Assembly (NCBI GenBank): GCA_964488355.1
Contig: CAZAUJ010000012.1
Coordinates: forward strand, 26,782 to 90,781
DNA length: 64,000 nucleotides
Direction of reading: 5' to 3'
DNA from: Thermoanaerobaculum sp964488355
Lineage (GTDB): Bacteria > Acidobacteriota > Thermoanaerobaculia > Thermoanaerobaculales > Thermoanaerobaculaceae
Shown here: one piece after another, positions 1-8,183 of the stretch
Position numbering within the stretch: position 1 is the first letter of the stretch
Layout of the letters: the number at the start of each line of letters is the position of its first letter
The notes under the pieces: model-generated
What the model was told of the DNA's origin: nothing
What the model saw: only the letters and a program-made list of their open reading frames with translations
Databases searched by the model: none
Translations under genes and position numbers: made by a program

Positions 1-2
1 GC

Positions 3-170
3 ACCCCTTCCGTCAGGTTCGCTGGCCCCTCCACCCAGGCCACCTTCTACGGGTGGAATGGGCCCAGCGGCGCTGCACCGCCACCCTGCGCCACATGCCA
101 CAAAACCTGCAACGCGCGGGCTGGCCATGAGCACCCCACCGCCGCCAGCTACCCGTCGCGTGACGTAAAC
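3..170 (+). CDS. Partial open frame with a CXXCH heme-type motif (3' end of an upstream gene?)
   Basis: The frame is open from the left edge and encodes CATCH at bases 87-101, the CXXCH signature of c-type cytochromes. Its third codon positions are nearly all G or C, as in the real genes here, so it looks coding. No stop codon separates it from the M28 peptidase frame: the same frame continues through base 171 to 1829. It is either the tail of a cytochrome-like protein that lost its stop, or an N-terminal extension of the peptidase, or chance. One competing frame ends with TAA at 166-168. Only 56 codons are visible, so no family can be named. Confidence 0.3.
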
Positions 171-188
171 TTGCCTGGGAGGGTGGCT

Positions 189-1829
189 ATGCTGGCCCGC
201 GTGCTCGTGCTTTTGCTGTTGCCGTTTCCGCTTTTGGCGCAGACGACACAGGCGACGATTACTCAGGAGGAGCTGCGCGCCTACGTGAGCTTTCTCGCCT
301 CGGACCTGCTGGAGGGCCGCACTCCCGGAACCCGTGGCTCCCAGCTGGCGCGCCTTTACCTGGCCAGCCAGCTGGCCGCTTGGGGCTACCAACCCGCGGG
401 AGAAGGGGGCAGCTACGAGCAAAAGGTGCCCATGGTGGGAATCGAAACGCAGGTGCCGGCAAAATGGGTTTTCACCGGCAAACACGGCCAGCTGGAACTG
501 GAGTTCCTACGGGATTTCATTGCCGTCTCCGGGCTGCAGGCCCCCAAGGCCGAGCTGACCAACGCTGCCCTGGTATTCGTGGGTTACGGCATCCAAGCCA
601 AGGAGCATCAATGGGACGATTTCAAAGGCGAGGACGTGCGGGGCAAGGTGCTGGTGTTTCTCAATAACGACCCAGACTGGGACCCCAACCTCTTCGCTGG
701 CCCCACCCGCCTTTACTACGGCCGCTGGAGCTACAAGTACGAAAAGGCCGCGGAACTGGGGGCAGCCGGTGCGCTGATCATTCACACCACGCCTTCTGCC
801 GGCTACCCCTGGGCGGTGGTGGTGAATTCTTGGACGGGCACGCAGTTTGAGCTGCCTGCCGAAGACGAAGCACGGGTTGCCGTCAAGGGTTGGATCACAG
901 AGGAAGCCGCCAAGCGACTTTTTGCCCTGGCTGGTCTGTCCCTGGAACAGGCAATCCAGCAAGCCCGAAGCCCCAACTTCCGGCCCGTCCCCTTGGGTCT
1001 TACCACGTCTTTGGGGCTCACCAACCGCCTGTCGCACATCGAGGGGGCCAACGTCTTGGGGCTGTTGCCCGGTTCGGACCCGCAGAAGGCGCAGGAGATG
1101 GTCGTGCTTACCGCCCACCACGACCACCTGGGGGTGGGTCTGCCCGACGAGCGGGGCGACAGCATCTACAACGGTGCGCGCGACAACGCCGCCGGCTGCG
1201 CCCAGGTGCTGGCCATTGCCCGCGCCCTGGCGAGCTTGCCCAGACCCGCTCGCTCGGTGCTGGTGGCCTTCGTGGACGGAGAGGAGTCGGGCCTTTTGGG
1301 TTCCGCCTTTTTGGCTGCCAACCCACCCGTCCCACCCGCTCGCTTGGCGGCGGTGGTGAACTACGACGGGGGCAACATTTTCGGCCGCACCCGTGACGTA
1401 GCGCAGGTAGGGAGAGGAAAAAGCACCCTGGATGGCATCTTGGATGCGGCAGCTGGCAAGCAGGGACGGGTGGTGGTGCCCGACCCGTTCCCCGACCGCG
1501 GCTCCTTTTACCGGTCCGACCACTTCAGCTTGGCGCGGGTCGGTGTGCCCGGCTTGTACTTTAAATCGGGGATCGACGTCATCGGCAAACCTGCCGGCTG
1601 GGGAAAGACCCAGGCAGAGGCTTGGGAAGCGCAGCACTACCACCGCCCTTCCGACGAGCTGAGGTCGGACTGGGATTTTGCCGGCATGGTGGAGGATGCA
1701 GAGCTGGGCCTGGCCTGCCTGCTGGCAGTGGCTCAAGCACCGGAGATGCCCAGCTGGTTGCCCAACGACGAGTTTGCTCCGGCTCGGGCGCACGCGCTGG
1801 CGGCCCTGGCCGCCCCCTCGCGGCCATGA
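189..1829 (+). CDS. Secreted M28-family zinc aminopeptidase with PA-type insert
   Basis: A predicted exported metallopeptidase that removes N-terminal residues from peptides (M28 family). From the ATG at 189 the protein has 546 residues: a signal peptide (MLARVLVLLLLPFPLLAQ), a protease-associated-like region around residues 130-230 and the M28 catalytic domain from about 290. The co-catalytic metal ligands are visible: AHHDH near 310, ARDNAAG near 331, DGEESG near 363, NYDGG near 392 and RSDHF near 443. The ATG is preceded by a purine-rich GGGAGGGTGG; the frame is also open upstream from a TTG at 171. Its last four bases overlap moeA (ATGA), so it may be co-transcribed with the Moco genes, an unusual partner. 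Confidence 0.9.
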   Translation: MLARVLVLLLLPFPLLAQTTQATITQEELRAYVSFLASDLLEGRTPGTRGSQLARLYLASQLAAWGYQPAGEGGSYEQKVPMVGIETQVPAKWVFTGKHGQLELEFLRDFIAVSGLQAPKAELTNAALVFVGYGIQAKEHQWDDFKGEDVRGKVLVFLNNDPDWDPNLFAGPTRLYYGRWSYKYEKAAELGAAGALIIHTTPSAGYPWAVVVNSWTGTQFELPAEDEARVAVKGWITEEAAKRLFALAGLSLEQAIQQARSPNFRPVPLGLTTSLGLTNRLSHIEGANVLGLLPGSDPQKAQEMVVLTAHHDHLGVGLPDERGDSIYNGARDNAAGCAQVLAIARALASLPRPARSVLVAFVDGEESGLLGSAFLAANPPVPPARLAAVVNYDGGNIFGRTRDVAQVGRGKSTLDGILDAAAGKQGRVVVPDPFPDRGSFYRSDHFSLARVGVPGLYFKSGIDVIGKPAGWGKTQAEAWEAQHYHRPSDELRSDWDFAGMVEDAELGLACLLAVAQAPEMPSWLPNDEFAPARAHALAALAAPSRP

Positions 1830-3007
1830 AAACGCCTCAGCAGGCCTGGGAGCTGCTGGCCTCGGTGGTTTCACCTGGGCCAACAGAGATAAGGCCGCTC
1901 GCTCAAGCAGCCGGCCGGTACCTGGCAGCAGCCGTTAGGGCTGAGCTCTCCTTCCCCCCCGCCCCGGTGGCAGCCATGGACGGCTACGCTGTGCGCTGCA
2001 GCGAGGCGGCCGGGCGCGGCCTGCCGGTGGCGCTCACCGTTAAAGCTGGCGACCCGCCCCAGGTGCTTCCTCCCGCCACCTGTGCCCGCATCTTCACTGG
2101 TGCCTTAGTGCCAGAAGGTGCAGACGCGGTGGTGGCCCAGGAGGTGGTGGAGCTGGCAGCTGGGCAGGTGCGCTTTCCCGCTGCCATCCCGAAAGGGGCC
2201 AACATCCGCCACCGAGGGGAAGTTTTTGCCGAGGGTGGCGAGCTGCTGCCGCCAGGAACCCGCCTTACGGCCGTGCCCCTGGCCCTTTTGGCTGCCGCCG
2301 GGCTGCGGCGGGTTCCGGTGGTGGCCGAGCCGAGGGTGGGCCTGCTGGTTACTGGCAGCGAGCTCACCACTGCCAAGCCCAGGCCCGGGCAAATCGTGGA
2401 CAGCAACACTCCCATGCTGCAAAACCTTTTGGCTGGCGAGCCGGTACGGCGTGTCCGCCCGCAGCGGGTACCGGACGAGCTGCCCCGGCTTCGGCAGGCA
2501 CTGAGCCAGGCGCTGCAGGAGGCGCAGGTTGTCATCACCACTGGCGGGGTGTCGGTGGGCGAGCTGGACCTGCTACCCCAAGCCCTGGCGGAGCTGGGGA
2601 CAGAGGTGCTGTTCCACAAGGTGGCCATGCAGCCGGGAAAGCCCATCCTGGTGGCGCGCCACGGTGCCAGCTGGCTGGTGGGGTTGCCCGGCAATTCGGT
2701 TTCCGCCCTGGTTGGCTTCCGGCTTTTCGCCCGCCCACTGCTGCGCGCCCTCGCTGGCGACCGCCAGGCTTTTTCCGGGCCTTGGATCCCCCTGCCACTG
2801 GCCAAGGCAGCCAGAAACCCAGGCCAGCGAACGCAGTTTCGACCCGCGCGCCTTTGTCTGACGTCCAACGGCGTGGCAGTGGAGGTCCTGCCTTGGAAGG
2901 GCTCACACGACCTGCGGGCAGCCGCCTTCGCCACGCACCTGGCCCAGCTGGAACCAGGCGTCCAGGAGCCGCCAGGCGCCCTGGTGCCGGTTTTGCCCTT
3001 GGCTTAG
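1826..3007 (+). CDS. moeA: Molybdopterin molybdenumtransferase MoeA
   Basis: Inserts molybdate into adenylated molybdopterin in the last step of Moco synthesis, in the cytoplasm. The 393-residue protein shows the family pattern: the N-terminal domain with FPPAPVAAMDGYAVR (catalytic Asp region), the IFTGALVPEGADAVV segment, the MogA-like domain with ITTGGVSVGE and KVAMQPGKP, then VGLPGNSVSALVGF and the C-terminal beta barrel. The ATG overlaps the peptidase stop by four bases. Downstream are the Moco riboswitch and moaA. Length and motif order are normal for MoeA. Confidence 0.95.
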   Translation: MKTPQQAWELLASVVSPGPTEIRPLAQAAGRYLAAAVRAELSFPPAPVAAMDGYAVRCSEAAGRGLPVALTVKAGDPPQVLPPATCARIFTGALVPEGADAVVAQEVVELAAGQVRFPAAIPKGANIRHRGEVFAEGGELLPPGTRLTAVPLALLAAAGLRRVPVVAEPRVGLLVTGSELTTAKPRPGQIVDSNTPMLQNLLAGEPVRRVRPQRVPDELPRLRQALSQALQEAQVVITTGGVSVGELDLLPQALAELGTEVLFHKVAMQPGKPILVARHGASWLVGLPGNSVSALVGFRLFARPLLRALAGDRQAFSGPWIPLPLAKAARNPGQRTQFRPARLCLTSNGVAVEVLPWKGSHDLRAAAFATHLAQLEPGVQEPPGALVPVLPLA

Positions 3008-3031
3008 ATTGCGTCTCACTTCACGAGGTCC

Positions 3032-3060
3032 TTGCCTTTTTTTGACGAGTGGTCGATACT
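3032..3060 (+). promoter_or_regulatory. Possible sigma-70 promoter for the moaA leader
   Basis: TTGCCT (3032-3037) and GATACT (3055-3060) are 17 bases apart. Transcription would begin around 3066-3068, at the 5' side of the riboswitch closing helix. A TTGACG at 3042-3047 lies nearby but lacks a well-placed -10. The box matches are only fair, so this is tentative. Confidence 0.35.
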
Positions 3061-3064
3061 GTAA

Positions 3065-3191
3065 CTGTCTCCGACCCGACCCGCCTAAAGGGTTGCCCAT
3101 GGCGGGCGGGCGGCGGGTTGCCAGCGGCGGCTGGCGACCCCGAGGGCCGTCCTGGAAACGGGACGACCTCCCGAAATTGGAAAGGAGGCAG
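3065..3191 (+). ncRNA. Molybdenum-cofactor (Moco) riboswitch in the moaA leader
   Basis: The leader folds into a multi-helix element resembling the Moco RNA motif. Visible helices: closing P1 CTGTCTCC (3065-3072) with GGAGGCAG (3184-3191), one G-U pair; CCCGCC (3080-3085) with GGCGGG (3101-3106); GTTGCCAG (3117-3124) with CTGGCGAC (3131-3138); CGTCC (3148-3152) with GGACG (3161-3165). After the last hairpin come CCTCCCG and TGGAAAGG (3178-3185), matching what I remember of the E. coli moaA riboswitch (CCTCCCG..TGGAAAGG). The 3' strand of P1 contains the moaA ribosome-binding site (AAAGGAGG, 3181-3188), so forming the aptamer should hide it and repress translation when Moco is plentiful. The fold was drawn by hand. 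Confidence 0.8.
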
Positions 3192-3192
3192 C

Positions 3193-4161
3193 ATGCGCCC
3201 AGCCACCGAACCCCCAGGACCAAGCCAAGTTCTCCGGGTGTCCCTCACCGACCGCTGCAACCTGCGCTGCCGTTACTGCATGCCTGCCCAGGGAGTCCAG
3301 GTCGTCCCGCCGGGGCAGCTACCCAGCTTGGAAGAGCTGGCGGAAGCCGTCGCTTTCACCGTGCGCCATTTGAACGTCAGGCGCGTCAAGCTCACCGGCG
3401 GCGAACCGCTGGTGCGGCGGGGGGCAGCGGAGTTCGTGCGGCGTGTGGCTGCGCTATCGGGGGTGCAGGAGGTTTCGATGACCACCAACGGCACCTTGCT
3501 GTGCAGCCTCGCCGCCGCCCTCAAAGCAGCGGGCTTGGCGCGGGTCAACGTGTCGTTGGACACGCTTAACCCGGACCGTTTTCGCCAGCTCACCCGCGGG
3601 GGTGAGGTGCAGGCGGTGCTGGCGGGAATCCAGGCGGCGCAAGCGGCAGGTTTGGCTCCCATCAAGCTCAACACCGTCCTGCGCGCCTCCAGCTTCGCCG
3701 AAGACGTGCCCGAGCTGGTGGCCTACGCCACCCGCCAAGGCTTGGAACTGCGCTTCATTGAGCTCATGCGTACGGGCACTGAGGCCTGGTGGTGTAACCA
3801 GGAGTACGTGAGTGCCGAGACAGTGCGACAGTTTCTCACCAGCTGGGGAGAACTCACCCCCCTGCCGTCTCCGGCTGCTGGCCCGGCTCGCCGCATGCGC
3901 TTTGTATGGCAGGGCGGCCAGGTGGTTTTGGGGTTCATCACGCCCGTGTCCCACAGCTTTTGCCAGGCCTGCACCCGCTTGCGGCTGGATGCTCGGGGTC
4001 ACTTGCGCCGGTGCCTCATGGACCCGTTCACCTTGCCGCTGGCGGATTACCTGCGTCAGGGAGAAGAGGCGGCTTTGGCCGCCATCAAGCCCTACCTGGC
4101 GGGCAAAAAGCCGCCAGCCGAGATGGCTTCGTCCCTGCCGATGGTGGCGGTTGGAGGTTGA
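3193..4161 (+). CDS. moaA: GTP 3',8-cyclase MoaA (radical SAM)
   Basis: Catalyses the first step of Moco synthesis, rearranging GTP to 3',8-cyclo-dihydro-GTP with MoaC. The 322-residue protein carries the N-terminal radical SAM cluster motif CNLRCRYC (Cys 22, 26, 29), the GGEPL SAM-binding motif, and the C-terminal second cluster cysteines (FCQAC...RRCL). It ends in Gly-Gly, which the family needs for activity. The ATG at 3193 is chosen because a strong AAAGGAGG lies just upstream and upstream in-frame codons fall inside the riboswitch. The stop is one base before moaC. Confidence 0.96.
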   Translation: MRPATEPPGPSQVLRVSLTDRCNLRCRYCMPAQGVQVVPPGQLPSLEELAEAVAFTVRHLNVRRVKLTGGEPLVRRGAAEFVRRVAALSGVQEVSMTTNGTLLCSLAAALKAAGLARVNVSLDTLNPDRFRQLTRGGEVQAVLAGIQAAQAAGLAPIKLNTVLRASSFAEDVPELVAYATRQGLELRFIELMRTGTEAWWCNQEYVSAETVRQFLTSWGELTPLPSPAAGPARRMRFVWQGGQVVLGFITPVSHSFCQACTRLRLDARGHLRRCLMDPFTLPLADYLRQGEEAALAAIKPYLAGKKPPAEMASSLPMVAVGG

Positions 4162-4162
4162 G

Positions 4163-4648
4163 ATGAGCGAGCTGACGCATGTGGATGAGCAAGGGCGGGC
4201 ACGCATGGTGGATGTGGGGGAAAAACCGGCCACCCTCCGCCGGGCAGTGGCTGCCGCCACCCTGGTAGTGGGTGAAACGATTGCCCAGGCGGTGCGGGAG
4301 GGCAAAACACCCAAAGGCGACATCTTTCAGGTGGCGCGGATTGCTGGCATTCAGGCAGCCAAACGCACCTCCGACCTCATCCCCCTTTGCCACCAGCTCC
4401 CGCTGGAGCACGTGAGCGTGGACTTCCAGCTGGAGGCGGACCGAATCCACGTCACCGCCCAGGCGCGAGCCACGGCCAAGACGGGCGTGGAAATGGAGGC
4501 GCTCACGGCAGCTGCCGTTGCCGCGCTTACCCTCTACGACATGCTCAAAGCCTTGGGCAAGGGCATGGTGGTGGAAAGCCTTTGCCTGCTCCGCAAGGAA
4601 GGGGGCAAGTCGGGCCTTTGGCTCCGGGAGGAGGAACATGCAAGGTAA
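4163..4648 (+). CDS. moaC: Cyclic pyranopterin monophosphate synthase MoaC
   Basis: Converts 3',8-cyclo-dihydro-GTP from MoaA to cyclic pyranopterin monophosphate. The 161-residue protein has the typical length, the active-site segment LIPLCHQLPLEHV, the MVDVG N-terminal stretch and the C-terminal TGVEMEALTAAA..LYDMLKA helix. It starts one base after the moaA stop and overlaps the MOSC-MogA gene by eleven bases. Genes for molybdopterin synthase (moaD, moaE) are not in this window. Confidence 0.96.
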   Translation: MSELTHVDEQGRARMVDVGEKPATLRRAVAAATLVVGETIAQAVREGKTPKGDIFQVARIAGIQAAKRTSDLIPLCHQLPLEHVSVDFQLEADRIHVTAQARATAKTGVEMEALTAAAVAALTLYDMLKALGKGMVVESLCLLRKEGGKSGLWLREEEHAR

Positions 4649-5600
4649 GGTGGCGTTTGTGTGCGTTTCGGAGAAAAAGGGCACACCCAAGCGGGCTATC
4701 CCCGAGGGCCAGTTGCTGGCCAATCACGGTTTGGCCGGGGACGCCCACGCCGGGCCCTGGCACCGGCAGGTAAGCCTCTTGAACGCCCAGGACATCGAGT
4801 TCATGCGCTCAAAGGGTCTGAAGCTGCGGCCGGGGGCCTTCGGGGAAAACCTGGTGGTGGAGGGCTTGAACTTGGACCAGTTGGGCATTGGCTCGCGGAT
4901 CGCGGTCGGCACAGCTGAGCTAGAGATCACCCAGGTGGGCAAGGAGTGCCACACCCGCTGCGCCATTTTTTACAAGACCGGTGACTGCATCATGCCTCGG
5001 GCGGGGCTGTTTGCACGGGTGCGGCAGGGAGGGGCGGTCAGGCCGGGCGACACGCTGACAGTGACCCATTGGGTGCCGCGGTCGGTGCCGGTGGCGGGGG
5101 TGATTACCGTGTCCGATTCCGCCGCTGCTGGAACGGCTGCCGATACCGCCGGGCCAGCGGTTGCCCAGTTGCTGACCGAACAGCTTCGGGCTCACGTGGC
5201 GGAAAGCCTGGTGGTCGCGGATGAAGTGGCGGCCATTCAACACGGCATTCGCCAGTTGGCCAGCCGCGGCTTCGACCTTCTGCTGACCGTGGGCGGGACC
5301 GGACTGGGACCGCGCGACGTAACCCCCGAGGCCACGCGCGCTGTGATCCAGCGGGAGGTACCCGGACTGGCCGAGGCCATGCGTGCCGCTTCCGCCGCCC
5401 ATACACCTCGCGCCTGGTTACAGCGGGGCGTGGCCGGCACCCTCGGCCGTACCCTCGTAATCAACCTGCCGGGCAGCCGCAAAGCTGCCTGCGAAAACCT
5501 CCACGTGATCCTGCCATTGTTGCCCCATGCTCTGGCCCTCCTCCGAGGGGAAACGGCCCACCAAGAGACGGAGCGCGAGCGCCAGCGGGTGGCCTCATGA
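4638..5600 (+). CDS. MOSC domain - MogA/MoaB fusion protein
   Basis: A 320-residue fusion. Residues 1-150 are a MOSC domain (EGQLLANHGLAGDAHAG and the conserved Cys in KECHTRC), a fold that binds sulfur or Moco in Moco sulfurases. Residues about 155-320 are a molybdopterin adenylyltransferase (GVITVSDSAAAG, TVGGTGLGPRDVTPE, LPGSRKA), which adenylates molybdopterin for MoeA. One chain could thus handle Moco and the step before metal insertion. The ATG at 4638 follows GGGAGGAGG. The stop overlaps modA (ATGA). Such fusions occur in other bacteria; here it replaces a stand-alone mogA. Confidence 0.92.
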   Translation: MQGKVAFVCVSEKKGTPKRAIPEGQLLANHGLAGDAHAGPWHRQVSLLNAQDIEFMRSKGLKLRPGAFGENLVVEGLNLDQLGIGSRIAVGTAELEITQVGKECHTRCAIFYKTGDCIMPRAGLFARVRQGGAVRPGDTLTVTHWVPRSVPVAGVITVSDSAAAGTAADTAGPAVAQLLTEQLRAHVAESLVVADEVAAIQHGIRQLASRGFDLLLTVGGTGLGPRDVTPEATRAVIQREVPGLAEAMRAASAAHTPRAWLQRGVAGTLGRTLVINLPGSRKAACENLHVILPLLPHALALLRGETAHQETERERQRVAS

Positions 5601-6325
5601 TCGTGCTGTTGGTGCTGGCCTTGGCCTCCCCACCGGTGGAGCTTTTGGTCTTTGCCGGCGCAGCCAACAAACCGGTCCTGGACCAGGCAGCCGTGCAGCT
5701 CCGCTCCCAGGAAAACCTGCGGTTGGTGTTCTCCTACGGCGGCTCGGGTACGGTGCTGTCGCAAATGCAGTTGGCCCGCCGCGGCGACCTCTACATCCCG
5801 GGAAGCCACGACTGGCTGGAGCGAGCCACCGCTCGAGGAGTGGTGGATCCCGCGACGCGGACGGATTTCGCCTACCTTCGCCCGGCCCTCCTCGTCCTTA
5901 GGGGCAACCCCAAAGGCATCAAGACCTTGGCTGACCTCGGGCGGGCGGACGTGAAGGCGGCCATGGCCGAGCCGCGCAGCGTGTGCGTGGGTGAGTACGC
6001 CGTGGGGGTTTTGCGCCGCGCCGGCTTGGAGAGCCTGTTGCTCCCACGCCTGGCTCGGGCTGCCTCCTGCGAAGCGGTCGGCAACCTGCTGGCCACCCAA
6101 ACGGTGGATGCGGTGCTGGGGTGGGACGTTTTCACCGCCTGGTACCCAAGCCAAGTGGAAACCGTTCCCCTGCCCGCGGAGCTCGCCCCCGATCAAGCCA
6201 CCATTTCCGGTGCGGTGGCGGTGTTTTCCCAGCACAAGGCCGAGGCTGCCCGTGTGCTTGCTTGGCTGGCTGGGCCTCAGGGCCAAACCCTCTGGCGCCA
6301 GGCCGGGTACCGCACGGAGCCGTGA
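5597..6325 (+). CDS. modA: Molybdate-type ABC transporter substrate-binding protein (ModA-like)
   Basis: Predicted to capture an oxyanion, most likely molybdate, outside the inner membrane and hand it to ModBC. It is 242 residues with a short hydrophobic N-terminus (MIVLLVLALASP) acting as signal sequence. The first strand ELLVFAGAANKPVLDQ, SYGGSGTVLSQM and GDLYIPGSHDWL are typical of the ModA fold. It closes with QTLWRQAGY, as in other ModA proteins. It overlaps the MogA fusion by ATGA and modB by GTGA. Its specificity (molybdate rather than tungstate) is inferred from the neighbours. Confidence 0.88.
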   Translation: MIVLLVLALASPPVELLVFAGAANKPVLDQAAVQLRSQENLRLVFSYGGSGTVLSQMQLARRGDLYIPGSHDWLERATARGVVDPATRTDFAYLRPALLVLRGNPKGIKTLADLGRADVKAAMAEPRSVCVGEYAVGVLRRAGLESLLLPRLARAASCEAVGNLLATQTVDAVLGWDVFTAWYPSQVETVPLPAELAPDQATISGAVAVFSQHKAEAARVLAWLAGPQGQTLWRQAGYRTEP

Positions 6326-7092
6326 CCAACCAGCCTTCCCCCTTTGGCTTAGCCGGCGCCAGCTCCGCTGTGGTTCTGGCCCTGTTTGTGGCTTTGCTGC
6401 TGGCCAACCTGGGCCTGCTGGCGGCCACGGGTCCGGGGCGCCAACCAGCCATGGCGGCTCTTCTGCCCCTGTTCCTGAGCCTGGCAGCGGCGGCCCTGGC
6501 AACTTTTTTAGCCTTTGCCCTGGGAGTTCCAGCGGCCTACGTTTTGGCTCGCCGGCGCGCGGGTTGGGTGGCGGCCGCCGGCTGGCTTTTGGACTTGCCC
6601 CTGGTGCTTTCGCCCATCGCGGTAGGTACCGCGCTCCTGCTCTTTTTGCAGCGAGCTCCTGGCTCCTGGATGGAGTCCTTGGTGGGCTTCACCTTCCGTT
6701 TCCCCGGGGTGGTATTGGCCCAGTTCACCGTGGTGCTGGCCCTGGTGGTACGCACCGCCTCCGCCGCCTTTGCCCACGTGGATCCCCTGTGGGAGCGACA
6801 GGCGAGTCTTTACGGTGCCTCCCGCTTTTTCATCCTCACCCGCGTGACCTTGCCGGCCGCGCGGCCGGGGTTGCAGGCCGCCTTGGTCCTGGCCTTTGGC
6901 CGCGCCCTAGGCGAGTTTGGGGCAACGGTGACGGTAGCAGGGACCATTCCCGGCCGCACCGAAACCTTGGCCACCGGCGTGGCCATGGCCTTAGCCAGCG
7001 GGGAGCTACGGCTGGCGGCGCAGCTTTCCCTCTTGCTCGTGGCCACCGCGGGTGCGGTGCTTCTGCTGCTGCGCCGGTGGGAGGGACGGTGA
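6322..7092 (+). CDS. modB: Molybdate ABC transporter permease ModB
   Basis: Inner-membrane channel subunit of the molybdate importer. The 256-residue protein has about five or six hydrophobic helices and the EAA loop that docks on the ATPase (YGASRFFILTRVTLPAARPG, then GRALGEFGAT). The GTG at 6322 overlaps the modA stop, and the GTG of modC overlaps its own stop in the same way, so the three genes are translationally coupled. Upstream in-frame codons lie inside modA. Confidence 0.93.
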   Translation: MTNQPSPFGLAGASSAVVLALFVALLLANLGLLAATGPGRQPAMAALLPLFLSLAAAALATFLAFALGVPAAYVLARRRAGWVAAAGWLLDLPLVLSPIAVGTALLLFLQRAPGSWMESLVGFTFRFPGVVLAQFTVVLALVVRTASAAFAHVDPLWERQASLYGASRFFILTRVTLPAARPGLQAALVLAFGRALGEFGATVTVAGTIPGRTETLATGVAMALASGELRLAAQLSLLLVATAGAVLLLLRRWEGR

Positions 7093-8183
7093 GGGCGCTG
7101 GTGCAGCTCGAAGGGCTGGTGGTGCGCCGCGGTACGTTCACCCTGGGGCCCGTTTCTTTGGCCGTGCCGGCGGGTCAGTACCTCGTGGTGGTGGGACCCT
7201 CTGGCGCGGGCAAAACCGTGTTGCTGGAAAGCATCTTGGGCTGGTACCCAGCCGAGGCCGGTCGACGCCTGTGGTGCGGGGAGGCCTTTGCCCACATCAA
7301 TCCGGCCACGCAGCGCGTCGCCTACCTTCCCCAGAGGCTGCCTCTCCTACCCCACCTCACGGTGATGGAAAACCTCACCTTTGGCGTGGCCTGCCGTGGG
7401 GCAAAGCCCGACCAGGAGCTGCTCGACCACCTGGTGGAGGTGCTGGACTTGGGCAGCCATCTTTCCCGCCGCGACGTGCGCACCCTCTCCCGCGGGGAAC
7501 AGCAGCGGCTTGCCCTGGCGCAGGCCCTTTTGACCCGCCCGCAGCTGTTGCTGTTGGATGAGCCCACCACCGCCCTCGATCCTCACCGCAAGCCCGAGCT
7601 GTGGAAGCTGCTTCGCCAGCTGCATCGTGAGCTGGCCTTGACCGTGGTGCACGTGACTCATGACCGCCAGGAGGCTTACGTCCTCGCTGACCAGCTGGCC
7701 GTGGTCTTGGACGGCCGGCTGCAGCAGCTGGCTACCCCGGCCCAAGCCTACCGCCAGCCGGCCAACCTGGCGGTGGCCCGTTTCCTTGCCCCTGAAAACC
7801 TTTGGCCCCTGGCTCGCCTTATTCGCCAGCAGGGAAGCACCTGGGCAGAGCTGGTGCAACCAGCGGTTCGACTGCGGGTGGGGCAGGCGGGTAATGGCTG
7901 CTACCTGGGCATTCGGCCAGAAGAAGTGGCCCTCATCGACCCCCAGCGCCCCCTGCGGCCCCAGGTACAGGACAACCTGTTCACCGCCCGCGTGGAGGAA
8001 CTGCTGGTGTTGGACGGCCAAGCGCAGCTGGCCGTGTGCACGCGGGAAGGGCTGCCGGTGGTTCTGCGTCTGCCCCTGTGTGCCGTCCTGGACCGCGGGC
8101 TGAGCCCAGGCCAGGAGGTTCGCATTTGCCTGAAGGCGGCCTCCTTGTACCTGCTGGAAGACAGCGCCAACCTCGCTGGTTAG
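7089..8183 (+). CDS. modC: Molybdate ABC transporter ATPase ModC
   Basis: ATP-hydrolysing subunit of the molybdate importer, 364 residues. Motifs: Walker A GPSGAGKT near residue 36, signature LSRGEQQRL near 134, Walker B LLLLDEP near 154 and the H-loop VTHD near 188. The C-terminal 130 residues form a TOBE-like regulatory region. The GTG at 7089 overlaps the modB stop. The TAG stop shares four bases with the stop of the opposing hydratase gene, ending the operon. Confidence 0.94.
   Translation: MRALVQLEGLVVRRGTFTLGPVSLAVPAGQYLVVVGPSGAGKTVLLESILGWYPAEAGRRLWCGEAFAHINPATQRVAYLPQRLPLLPHLTVMENLTFGVACRGAKPDQELLDHLVEVLDLGSHLSRRDVRTLSRGEQQRLALAQALLTRPQLLLLDEPTTALDPHRKPELWKLLRQLHRELALTVVHVTHDRQEAYVLADQLAVVLDGRLQQLATPAQAYRQPANLAVARFLAPENLWPLARLIRQQGSTWAELVQPAVRLRVGQAGNGCYLGIRPEEVALIDPQRPLRPQVQDNLFTARVEELLVLDGQAQLAVCTREGLPVVLRLPLCAVLDRGLSPGQEVRICLKAASLYLLEDSANLAG

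Noticed and set aside
507..1883. 458-codon open frame on the minus strand opposite the M28 peptidase
   Set aside because: It is the shadow of a GC-rich gene: the translation has no family motif and the plus strand encodes a complete peptidase with all metal ligands.
3042..3047. TTGACG before the moaA riboswitch as a -35 box
   Set aside because: A -10 with 16-18 spacing would fall on CTGTCT in the aptamer helix; the TTGCCT/GATACT pair is a better, though still weak, candidate.
5237..6502. 421-codon minus-strand frame across the MogA fusion, modA and modB
   Set aside because: It crosses three well-supported genes and reads as Arg/Pro/Gly-rich noise.
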